Assembly (NCBI GenBank): GCA_963731105.1
Contig: CAVSUM010000016.1
Coordinates: 248,001-312,000 of the forward strand
Source of the DNA: RPQJ01 sp963731105
Lineage (GTDB): Bacteria > Pseudomonadota > Gammaproteobacteria > Steroidobacterales > Steroidobacteraceae
Direction of reading: 5' to 3'
Length of the DNA stretch: 64,000 nt
Of the stretch, positions 10,031 through 17,556 are shown piece by piece. A program made the position numbers and the translations under genes. Each line of letters begins with the position of its first letter. The stretch's first letter is position 1. The notes beneath the pieces are model-generated. The model did no database searches, was not told where the DNA came from, and saw only the letters and a list, made by a program, of their open reading frames with translations.

Positions 10031-10903
10031 GCAGCCGTCGCGCTGGTGTCGGTCTACCTGCCGACCCGCAACCGGGCCTCGCTGGTGAGTCGCGCAATTG
10101 AGTCCGTGCTGAGCCCAGGATCACCGCGAGATCGAGCTGCTGGTCGTGGACGACGGGTCGACGGATGACACGCCGGACGTGCTGGCTCGACTTGCCGCGA
10201 CCGACCCGCGCATCCGGCTGTTCCGCCAGCCGCTGCCGGGGGGTGCCCCCGCGGCGCGCAATGTCGCGATTCGGGCAGCGACCGGCCGCTACGTAACGGG
10301 CATCGACGACGACGACGAGATGCTGCCGCGGCGCATCTCCTCGCTGCTGCAGGCCTTCGACGAACGCTACGCATTCGTCTGCAGCGGCGCGCTGCTGCAC
10401 ACCGGGACCTGGCGGCGACCGGCACGCACCTCCGACGCCGTGATCACGCTCGACGACGAACTCTACGGCGAGCAGGCCGGCACGCAGGTGTTCACGCTCA
10501 CGGAGCGCCTGCGCGAGGTCGGGCTGTTCGACGAGACCATGCCGGCGTGGCAGGACTACGACCTGTGGACGCGGCTGATCGAGCGCTACGGCCCGGCGCT
10601 GCGCATCGCCGAGCCGACCTACGTGATGCGCGTCGAGCCCGGCACGGAACGCATCAGCCGGCGCGGTGCCGAGGGGGCACGGCGCTACATCGAGAAGCAT
10701 CGTGCGCTCATGGGCCTGCGCAGCTCGCCAGCCAGCAGCTCGAGCTGTTCATGCTGGAGCAGCGCCGCATGGGCCTGGGCGACGCGGCAGGCTTTCTCAC
10801 CCGTGGCACGTGGCGGCGCGCGCTGCGCTACTTCGTCACGTCGAATGCGCCGGGACTGCGCGGGCTCGCGGAAAAGTACCGTCGCTGGCGCTGGTCGCCG
10901 TAA
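10027..10903 (+). CDS. GT2 family glycosyltransferase, frameshifted
   Basis: About 290 residues after joining frames near 10040, 10118 and 10715. The GT-A core shows LVSVYLPTRNRASLVSRAIE, LLVVDDGSTDDTP, GGAPAARNVAIRAATG, the DXD-like IDDDDEM, and MPAWQDYDLWTRLIE. The last (the ED/QD region) is common in single-transfer GT2 enzymes. It is translationally coupled to the pyruvyl transferase gene by ATGA. The final 76 bases overlap the 3' end of the convergent glycosyltransferase gene, as annotated. Acceptor and donor sugars cannot be read from sequence. Confidence 0.8.
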
Positions 10904-11919
10904 AGAGCAGACACCGCGGCGAGGGGTCGACCCAGCAATGTCACTGCACTGGCGACCAGCATTCGCACGCGGCGCGGCGCCAGCACGCCATCGCGCCAGT
11001 GCACGAAGCAGAGCGCCGCGAACTTCCAGCAGACGAACGCCACGTCGCGACGGACGGCCCGCAACTCGTCGGGACTCGCCCCGGTTTCGACGGCTCTGAA
11101 CCTGCGCTCGAGTTCGCGCACCACGGGCACCGGCGAATCTGCGGCGTCGCTGCGGCGTTCCAGGAAGGCCCGCGGATCGAGCAGCGCCCGCGCCTGCCCC
11201 GGCGTCAGGGCCAGCCCGTAGCGCTCCTGCACGTGTCCCCGCAGCGATCGCGCCGCTGAATCAAGCTGGGACTCGAGGTGACGTGCGCTGACGGACTGCC
11301 CGTGCCGGCGGTGCAGCAACAGGCTCTGCGGCAGGTTGTCCAGCCGGTGCCGGCGGCTCAGTCGCAGCCAGAGGTCGTAGTCCTCAGCGTGGATGTATTC
11401 AGGCGAGTAACGCTCGTCACCGAGCGCGGCCCGCCGCAGCATGACGGTCGGGTGGTAAAGGCAGGTGCCGCGCAACAATCGCCAGCGCACCAGCGCCGGG
11501 CCACACGGCAGGCTGCGCGGACGGCCGACGACACGGCCGGTCGCGTCGGCGTAGGTGATGTTGGTGCCGAGCACGGCCAGGTCCGGATCCTCGATCATGC
11601 GTTGCAACTGCAGCGCAAGCCGCTCCGGCGCAGCGACGTCGTCGGCGTCCATGCGCGCGATGAACTCGCCACGGGCGAGCCCGATGCCGCGATTGAGCGT
11701 CGCGACCAGCCCGAGGTTGCGCTCGTTGCGCACCACGCGCAGGCGCGGATCGGTAAACGAGGCGGCGATGGCCGCGCTGCCGTCGCTCGAGCCGTCGTCG
11801 ATCACGATCAGCTCCAGGTGCGCATGAGTCTGGCGCAGGATGCTGTCGATCGCGGCGGCGAGATACTGCTCGCCGTCGTGCACCGGCAGTACCACCGAGA
11901 CCAGTGGACCGGCGCTCAT
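10828..11919 (-). CDS. GT2 family glycosyltransferase
   Basis: A 363-residue GT-A enzyme: VSVVLPVHDGEQYLAAAIDS, LIVIDDGSSDGS, RNLGLVATLNRGIGLARGE, the DXD-like ARMDADD (about residue 92), and AEDYDLWLRLSRR. The C-terminal third (about 260-363) is basic with a short hydrophobic stretch (VRMLVASAVTLLG), possibly membrane-associated. It follows the flippase by 15 bases in the same direction, so both likely belong to one minus-strand transcript. The 3' end overlaps the opposing glycosyltransferase. A lost stop codon could make this ORF slightly too long. Confidence 0.88.
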   Translation of the reverse strand: MSAGPLVSVVLPVHDGEQYLAAAIDSILRQTHAHLELIVIDDGSSDGSAAIAASFTDPRLRVVRNERNLGLVATLNRGIGLARGEFIARMDADDVAAPERLALQLQRMIEDPDLAVLGTNITYADATGRVVGRPRSLPCGPALVRWRLLRGTCLYHPTVMLRRAALGDERYSPEYIHAEDYDLWLRLSRRHRLDNLPQSLLLHRRHGQSVSARHLESQLDSAARSLRGHVQERYGLALTPGQARALLDPRAFLERRSDAADSPVPVVRELERRFRAVETGASPDELRAVRRDVAFVCWKFAALCFVHWRDGVLAPRRVRMLVASAVTLLGRPLAAVSALYGDQRQRRYFSASPRSPGAFDVTK

Positions 11920-11934
11920 CCGGCGGCCCCCCGC

Positions 11935-13272
11935 CTACGCCACTCGAGCCGCAGCCTGCGCGCGTAGGCCGCGAGGTCGCCCCAGCGCAGTGGCAGCAGC
12001 AGCGCGCGCGCCATCATGTGAGCCCATCGGCCGGGTGCGCGGCGACAGGTACAGCGCGAGCCACCCGGCACAGGCATAGGAGATCACCGTGGCGACCGCC
12101 GCACCCAGCGCGCCGTACTTCGGGATCAGCAGGAGGTTGAGCGCGACGTTCATCGCCGCGCCGCTCAGGTGAGTGAACAGCGAGAAGCGCAGCAGGTCCT
12201 CGGCCAGCAGCCAGCGGCTCAGTAGCGCACGCATGAACACGAACACGCCGGCCCAGATGTGGATCTGCAGTATCGGCACCGACGCCGTGAAACGCGGACC
12301 GAACAGCCACTCGACCAGTGGCGCGCCGAACAGTTGCATCACCACCGCGAGTGCGACGGCCAGCGCGAACAGCAGGTCGAGCGATGCCTGCAGACCACGC
12401 TCGTACGCAGCGGCGTCCTGGCGCCGCTGCCACAGCGCGGGAAACACCGCGCCCATCAGTGCCACCGGCACCATGTACCAGACCTCGGACAGACGCGCGG
12501 CGACGGCGTAGATGCCGGTCTCCTCGATGCCGCGCAGGCGCTCGAGCAGCACGATGTCGATGCGCAGGTAGATGACCTCGGCGATGCCGGAGGCCAGCAG
12601 CCACGGCGAGCGCTGCGCAAACCAGCGCAGCCAGGGAGGGGACGGTCTCTCGAGCGTCCCCGCGGCCGGGGACACTCGAGAGACCGTCCCCTCCTTGCGC
12701 ATCGCGGTCCAGGCAGCAGCACCGATCAGCAGGAATTCCAGGGCGAACGCGGCGGCCACCCAACGTGCGTCGTGCGTCGCCACCGCCAGCGCCATCTTGA
12801 GGATCGCAGCGACGACGGCGGCACCCGTGCGCCACGGCACGAGGCGCGCGGCCTTGAACTGCACCTGGAACCAGAACTCGACGACCTGCGTCACCGTCGC
12901 GAACTGTGCTGCGAGCAGCACGAGCAGCATCCAGCGATCGGCGGGACGATGCTCCAGGACGAGCCAGTACACGACACCGGCGACGAAAGCGAGCGCACAG
13001 CCCGCCAGCCGGAGTTGCATTGCGGCACGCAGCACTGCCCGCTCGTCCGTGGGCTGCTCGAGCAGCGCACGCGCCACGAGGCCGCTGATGCCGAACTGCG
13101 CCAGCGGCGCGAGCAGGCCGCTGATCGCGAGCAGGTAGCTGAGTTCGCCGTACTGCGCCGGGCCCAGAGCGCGCACCACTACGACGCTGGTGACCAGGGT
13201 CAGCAGCAGCGCACCCGCCCGCTCGAGCAGCCACCAGCCGCCGTTCGCCGCCACGCGGCGCAGCGCCGTCAC
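11935..13272 (-). CDS. Wzx-type polysaccharide flippase (MATE/MVF superfamily)
   Basis: About 445 residues with 12 or so hydrophobic helices, beginning GGWWLLERAGALLLTLVTSV. The segment VRALGPAQYGELSYLLA is typical of Wzx-like lipid-linked oligosaccharide exporters, and LIPKYGALGAAVATVISY is the usual C-terminal hallmark. GTG 13272 is chosen; upstream codons in this frame overlap the nitroreductase gene and are low-complexity arginine-rich. Residues about 193-213 are encoded by a perfect palindrome (see 12635-12694) and look like an insertion in a loop, leaving the frame open. It probably moves the glycan made by the neighbouring transferases. Confidence 0.85.
   Translation of the reverse strand: MTALRRVAANGGWWLLERAGALLLTLVTSVVVVRALGPAQYGELSYLLAISGLLAPLAQFGISGLVARALLEQPTDERAVLRAAMQLRLAGCALAFVAGVVYWLVLEHRPADRWMLLVLLAAQFATVTQVVEFWFQVQFKAARLVPWRTGAAVVAAILKMALAVATHDARWVAAAFALEFLLIGAAAWTAMRKEGTVSRVSPAAGTLERPSPPWLRWFAQRSPWLLASGIAEVIYLRIDIVLLERLRGIEETGIYAVAARLSEVWYMVPVALMGAVFPALWQRRQDAAAYERGLQASLDLLFALAVALAVVMQLFGAPLVEWLFGPRFTASVPILQIHIWAGVFVFMRALLSRWLLAEDLLRFSLFTHLSGAAMNVALNLLLIPKYGALGAAVATVISYACAGWLALYLSPRTRPMGSHDGARAAAATALGRPRGLRAQAAARVA
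12635..12694. repeat. 60-bp palindrome inserted in frame within the flippase gene
   Basis: The two 20-base arms (12635-12654 and 12675-12694) are perfectly complementary. Apart from one C/A mismatch the pairing continues inward (12656-12662 with 12667-12673), leaving a 4-base loop. It resembles REP/RAYT-type or other mobile palindromes of the GGGGACGGTCTCTCGAG kind. Its length is a multiple of three and it encodes about 20 Ser/Pro/Arg/Glu-rich residues inside a membrane protein. No RAYT transposase gene is in this window. Confidence 0.85.
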
Positions 13273-13297
13273 GCCGGGCTCCGGGACGGGCGCTGGC

Positions 13298-14347
13298 TCA
13301 CGGACCGTAGTCGTTGCGCTCGCGCAGCAGCGCCGCGCCCGTCTTCTTCGCGGAAAACGGCACGCCACCCGACGGCTCGGCATAGCCGACTGCCAGCAGC
13401 ATCACCGGCCGCAGGTGCCACGGCAGATCGAGCTCGCGCGCCATCATGCGCTCGCGCTGCTCGATATCCGGCCAGTTGATCGGACACGACGCGAGACCGA
13501 GCGTCTCCAGCGCGAGCATGAACTGCATCGCTGCCAGCGAGGCGTCGATGTAGGCGACGTGACGATCACGCTCCTCCGGGTAGCAGCTGAGGTCGCCGAG
13601 CACGACGACCAGCGCCGGGATGTTCTCGGCATAGCCCGTGGTACCCATCGCCATGCCGGCAATACGCGCGGCGTCCGCTGGTGCACCGAAATAGCGGAAC
13701 AGGAATGGCTGTCGGTTGCAGGCACTCGGCGCCTGCGCGGCCGCATCGACGGCGCGCATCACGAGTTCACGCGGCACCGGTCGCTGCTCGAACCAGCGCA
13801 CCGAGCGCCGCCGACGGCACAGGCCGAGGAACTGATCGTAAGACACTGGCGCTTCCGGCCACGTGGAGCGCGCGTGGGGAATGGAACGCAGCTCGGCCGG
13901 CCCGGCCGCCTTCGTGGCGAGCGATGCATGGCGCGCACGGGCCTGCGCGATCGGCGGCGTGTCCTGCACCACCGAAAAATACTCTGCGAGCACGTCGGCC
14001 GCCCACTGGTCCTCGACCGGATCGAGCGTGCCGGCGGCGCGCAGGCGGGCGAACTCGTCCACTGTCTCGTCGATGTAGTCGGCGGCGAAGGTCGCCGCGC
14101 GCGGTTGCATCACCAGGCCCTTCTCCAGACGGTGCACGTTGCGGCGCAGCAGCGGGCTGCTGCGCAACGGCTGGTCGAGGCCACGGTAATAGGCAAGACG
14201 ACCGGCGAGCACGGCGCGATGCTCCCGGCGGAACTGCCGGCTGCAGAACAGGTAATACGCCGAAGCGACCAGCCCGCCGCTCGCCGCCAGTGGCAGCAGC
14301 CGGCGGTCGAGGCGATCGACGAGGTCGCGGAGGATGCGCTTCAGCAT
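13298..14347 (-). CDS. Nitroreductase-family protein of a glycan cluster
   Basis: 349 residues. The N-terminal ~190 residues are helical (RRNVHRLEKGLVM, DEFARLRAAGTLDPVE) and typical of long nitroreductase-like proteins found in surface-polysaccharide loci. The C-terminal FMN-binding nitroreductase fold starts near RRRSVRWFEQRPVPRELVM. It continues with AAAQAPSACNRQPFLFRYF, MALETLGLASCPINWPD, and PVMLLAVGYAEP. ATG 14347 is chosen over an upstream start that would run through the terminator region. The substrate is unknown; a redox modification of a sugar is an inference from context. Confidence 0.85.
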   Translation of the reverse strand: MLKRILRDLVDRLDRRLLPLAASGGLVASAYYLFCSRQFRREHRAVLAGRLAYYRGLDQPLRSSPLLRRNVHRLEKGLVMQPRAATFAADYIDETVDEFARLRAAGTLDPVEDQWAADVLAEYFSVVQDTPPIAQARARHASLATKAAGPAELRSIPHARSTWPEAPVSYDQFLGLCRRRRSVRWFEQRPVPRELVMRAVDAAAQAPSACNRQPFLFRYFGAPADAARIAGMAMGTTGYAENIPALVVVLGDLSCYPEERDRHVAYIDASLAAMQFMLALETLGLASCPINWPDIEQRERMMARELDLPWHLRPVMLLAVGYAEPSGGVPFSAKKTGAALLRERNDYGP

Positions 14348-14398
14348 GGGACGCCCGCCATGGTAGCGACCCCACCCGGCGGCCGCAAAAAGCTCGCC

Positions 14399-14432
14399 CA
14401 AAAAGAAGGACGGCGAGGATCGCTCCCCGCCG
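14399..14432 (-). terminator. Rho-independent terminator after the first secreted paralogue
   Basis: Read on the minus strand, a 9-bp GC stem (14424-14432 with 14411-14419, one G-U pair) is followed by a T-rich run. It lies 34 bases past the stop of the gene at 14466. Its stem-loop sequence is almost the same as the one at 15911-15944, so gene and terminator appear to have been duplicated together. Confidence 0.8.
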
Positions 14433-14465
14433 CCCTGGGTCACCCACGGTGGTGACAGGGTCCGA

Positions 14466-15896
14466 TCAGTCCACGTCCGAGAAATAGGTCAGGCCGCGGC
14501 CATTGCTGGTGTTGACGACCGTGCCGCGATCGCTGCCGCCCACGTTGTAGGCACTGTACACCTCAATGTCGCGGTCCGGGGCCGTAATGGTGAACAGGAC
14601 CGCCACGCGGCCGCTGTCGATGCCCTCGCCGGCCACGCACGCGTCGAGGGTCGGGGACAGCTGGGTCACCGTCCGGGCCGAGGCCGTGCCGATGTCGCAG
14701 CTGAAGGTGTTACCGTTCGCGTAGACCTCCGCCTTCACGTCGGCGTCGAGGACGCCGCTGTTGGCGACGTACACGATGCGACTGATGCCGGTGCCGTACG
14801 GCAGGTACTGGATGTAGACCTGCACGCCATTCAGGGTCCAGACGCCCGGATCCCATGCAAGCTCGGTCGATCCGGAGTTGGCCGTGCTGCCGAGGTAATA
14901 GCTCCACCTGGCGGTCCCGGACCAGTCGGCCGGCGCCAGGACGATGGTCCCCGGGATCTGGAAATAGCCAGCATTCGTGGTGCTGGACGTCGGCCCGACC
15001 AGCGTCAGTGACACACAGGTCGACGAGGGATCAATGGACCAGAGAGTGAAAGCCGCAATGCCGCTGTCGAAGCAGGTGCCCGCGGGCGGTGCGGTGTCGG
15101 TCCAGGTGTACGAGCCGTTGGTTATCGTGATGGTCTGCCGGGTGACCGTGACCGTCGGACCCGTGAACGGGGTACCGCTGCCATCCACCGTCGTCTGGAA
15201 GGACAGTGAGTCGTTGCGGGTCGGGAACGGCGCCGGTGGCGCGCCGGCCCCGACGGTTTCGGTCGAGGCACCGGTGAAGCTGGTGCGCCCGGAGAACGCG
15301 TTGATCTCGGCGTTGAGCGGAATGTACGTCGGCGACACAGCTGGCAAACCATTGCCGGAGATGCCGAACTGACTCTTGATCGCGATACTTGAGGTGCTCA
15401 CCGCAAGATCGACCAGCTGCCCGGTCGTGAAGCGGCTGGCCCGGTACTCGAGGGTGCCGTTGCTGCTCGCGAGCGAGACACCACGAACGTCTAGCGGGTT
15501 GAAGTCACAGAAATCGCCGATCGTCACGCCTGAGACGCTCGTCACGCGGAACGCCCAGCCACCATCCACTGTCGCGACATAGCCGAGCGACGGCGCGCCT
15601 GTCGTGTTGGTGGGACCTGCGGTGCAGACCACCAGAAATGGACCGGGCAAGGCCGGCAAGGAGGTAACGCCCGGCAGCCGCAGGTAAACGTCGTCCTGGT
15701 AGGTGAGCGAGTTGCCAAAGGTCACTCGAACAGTCGGCAAGGTGACGGCAGTGGCGCCGGTAAGCTGCAGCCCTTCCCTGGAGTATGTGAAGGTAAGGGC
15801 AGGCTGGAAAGTGACCGTCGCCGCCGCGAAGGCGTCACCGAATCCCAACGTGGCGATCGCGGCTGCCGCCGCGGCAATCCGGTTGAGCGTGCGCAT
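14466..15896 (-). CDS. Secreted protein of unknown function, tandem paralogue 1
   Basis: 476 residues with a clear signal peptide (ending about FGDAFAAA). The mature part is rich in Thr, Ser, Val, Gly and Ala with few Lys, and looks all-beta. Conserved blocks shared with the next gene are FTYSREGLQLTGATAVTLP, FGNSLTYQDDVYLRLPGV, GWAFRVTSVSGVTIGDFC, DPGVWTLNGVQVYIQYLPYG, SRIVYVANSGV, TVTQLSPTLDACVAGEGI, and the terminal block GGSDRGTVVNTSNGRGLTYF. It has about eight cysteines. No known domain was recognised. Composition and duplication suggest an abundant surface-layer or appendage protein, but this is inference. Confidence 0.85.
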   Translation of the reverse strand: MRTLNRIAAAAAAIATLGFGDAFAAATVTFQPALTFTYSREGLQLTGATAVTLPTVRVTFGNSLTYQDDVYLRLPGVTSLPALPGPFLVVCTAGPTNTTGAPSLGYVATVDGGWAFRVTSVSGVTIGDFCDFNPLDVRGVSLASSNGTLEYRASRFTTGQLVDLAVSTSSIAIKSQFGISGNGLPAVSPTYIPLNAEINAFSGRTSFTGASTETVGAGAPPAPFPTRNDSLSFQTTVDGSGTPFTGPTVTVTRQTITITNGSYTWTDTAPPAGTCFDSGIAAFTLWSIDPSSTCVSLTLVGPTSSTTNAGYFQIPGTIVLAPADWSGTARWSYYLGSTANSGSTELAWDPGVWTLNGVQVYIQYLPYGTGISRIVYVANSGVLDADVKAEVYANGNTFSCDIGTASARTVTQLSPTLDACVAGEGIDSGRVAVLFTITAPDRDIEVYSAYNVGGSDRGTVVNTSNGRGLTYFSDVD

Positions 15897-15910
15897 GCCG
15901 ACAATCTAGC

Positions 15911-15944
15911 AAAAAAAAGACGGCGGGGATTGCTCCCCGCCGTC
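15911..15944 (-). terminator. Strong rho-independent terminator after the second secreted paralogue
   Basis: On the minus strand a perfect 11-bp stem (15934-15944 with 15919-15929) with a 4-base loop is followed by eight T residues. It lies between the two secreted paralogues, so each has its own terminator and they need not share a transcript. Confidence 0.93.
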
Positions 15945-15975
15945 TGGTGTCACTCAGGTCAGTGACGAGGTCTTA

Positions 15976-17347
15976 TCAGTCGACCTTCGAGAAGTACGTC
16001 AGGCCGCGGCCGTTGCTGGTGTTGACCACCGTGCCACGATCGCTGCCGCCGACGTTGTAGGCGCTGTACACCTCGATGTCGACGTCCGGAGCGGTGAACG
16101 TCATGAGCAGGGCCACCTTGCCGCTGGTGATGCCGGCGCCGGCAACACACGCGTCAACGATGGCAGACAGCTGCGTCACGGTCTTGGAGGCAATGGCGCC
16201 GAGGTCGCACGTCGTCGTGCTGCCGTTGGCGATCACGTCCACCGAACCGTCGGCATTGATCACGCCCGAGTTGGCAGCGTAGACGATGCGGCTCACGCCA
16301 TCACCGTACGGCATGTACTGGATGTACACCTGGGCGCCGTTGATCGTCCACACGCCCGGATCCCACGTGCGCGTGGTCGTGCCGGCGTTGGTCGGGCTGG
16401 TGAGGTAGTACGACCAGGTGACCGAACCCTGCCAGTCGGCCGGGCTGAGGATCTTCGTGCCCGGGACCTGGAAGATGCCGGTGTTGACCGTGGCGGTGGC
16501 CGGGCCATCCAGCAGCAGCGAGCTGCAGGTGGAACCCGGGGCGACCGTCCAGCCAGCGAAGCCAACCAGACCGCTGTCGAAGCACACGCCGGCCGGTGCC
16601 AGGGTGTCCGTCCAGTCGAACGAGCCGTTGTCGATCGTCACGTCCGTATCGGTCACGGTGACCACGGGACCAGTGAAGACCGTGCCGTTGTTGTCGATGG
16701 TGGTGCTGAAGTTCAGCGTGTCGTCCGCATCCGTCGCGCCCGGCGCGACCGTCTCAGCCGCCGTGAACAGCAGGCGGTTCTGGTAGACGTCGATTTCGCC
16801 GTTCAGCGCCTGCTGCACGGAGAGGCCGAACTGGCTCCTGACCAGAATGCTTACGAGGCTCTGCGCACTGTCCACGATCTGGATCGGAGTGGTGAAGGCC
16901 CGGTTCGCCTGGTAGTAGAGCACGCCGCCGTTGCTGGCGAGCGATGCACCCTGGACCGCCAGGCCCGCGAACGTGCAGCTAGTCGCCAATCGTGACGCCC
17001 GTGACGCTCGTGACGCGGAAGTTCCAGCCGCTGTTCACCGTCGTGACATAACCGATCGCCGAACCGGCGATGGCGCAGGTCACCAGCGTCGGGGTCGGAA
17101 CCGGCGCAACCGGCACGACGCCAGGCAGCGTGATGAAGACGTCGTCCTGGTAGGTGAGGTTGTTGCCGAAGGTGACGACGATGTCCGGCAGCGTCACCGG
17201 GGCCGCGCCCGACAACTGCAGGCCTTCCAGCGAATACGTGTAGCTAGCAAGCGGCGATACAGCAATGGATCCCGCTGCATGGGCCGCACCCGTGCTCATC
17301 ATCGCAACTGCAGCCGCCGCAGCAACGATCTTGAGGTTAAATTTCAT
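15976..17347 (-). CDS. Secreted protein of unknown function, tandem paralogue 2 (one-base frameshift)
   Basis: About 456 residues with signal peptide (MKFNLKIVAAAAAVAMMSTG, cleavage near AHA). The frame breaks at about 16981, where one extra T turns GVTIGD-SCTFAGL into an early TAG; removing it restores full alignment with the paralogue. Shared blocks include YTYSLEGLQLSGAAPVTLP, FGNNLTYQDDVFITLPGV, DPGVWTINGAQVYIQYMPYG, TVTQLSAIVDACVAGAGI, and GGSDRGTVVNTSNGRGLTYF near the C-terminus. It has a 209-base upstream region of its own. No function was recognised; the high conservation of the last 30 residues suggests a sorting or assembly signal. Confidence 0.83.
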
Positions 17348-17418
17348 AGACCCTGTTTCTCCGTGATGGTGGACTGGTTAGCGAACGTCCGGTCCCCCGG
17401 GGGGTACCTTCGATTCCT

Positions 17419-17438
17419 GTTGGTTGTACACAACTAAC
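17419..17438. promoter_or_regulatory. Candidate operator palindrome upstream of secreted paralogue 2
   Basis: A 20-base imperfect palindrome, GTTGGTTGTACACAACTAAC, has matching GTT-n-GTTGT / ACAAC-n-AAC arms. It sits 72 bases upstream of the start at 17347 in the only sizeable gap of this region (17348-17556), which also holds A/T-rich stretches around 17480-17525. It could bind a dimeric regulator. Inferred from symmetry alone. Confidence 0.4.
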
Positions 17439-17556
17439 AAAAGACCGGCTCGTTCCAAGCCAGTTCGAGCGCAAAGTTTAGGCTGCTTATGTCGCTTGTC
17501 AATAGCAAAAAGCGTGATACGGCGCTGACTTGGCGGGAATTCGTGGGTCGAGTACT

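Noticed and set aside
12635..12694. Intragenic rho-independent terminator
   Set aside because: Neither side of the palindrome has a T-run, and it lies in the middle of an open membrane-protein frame.
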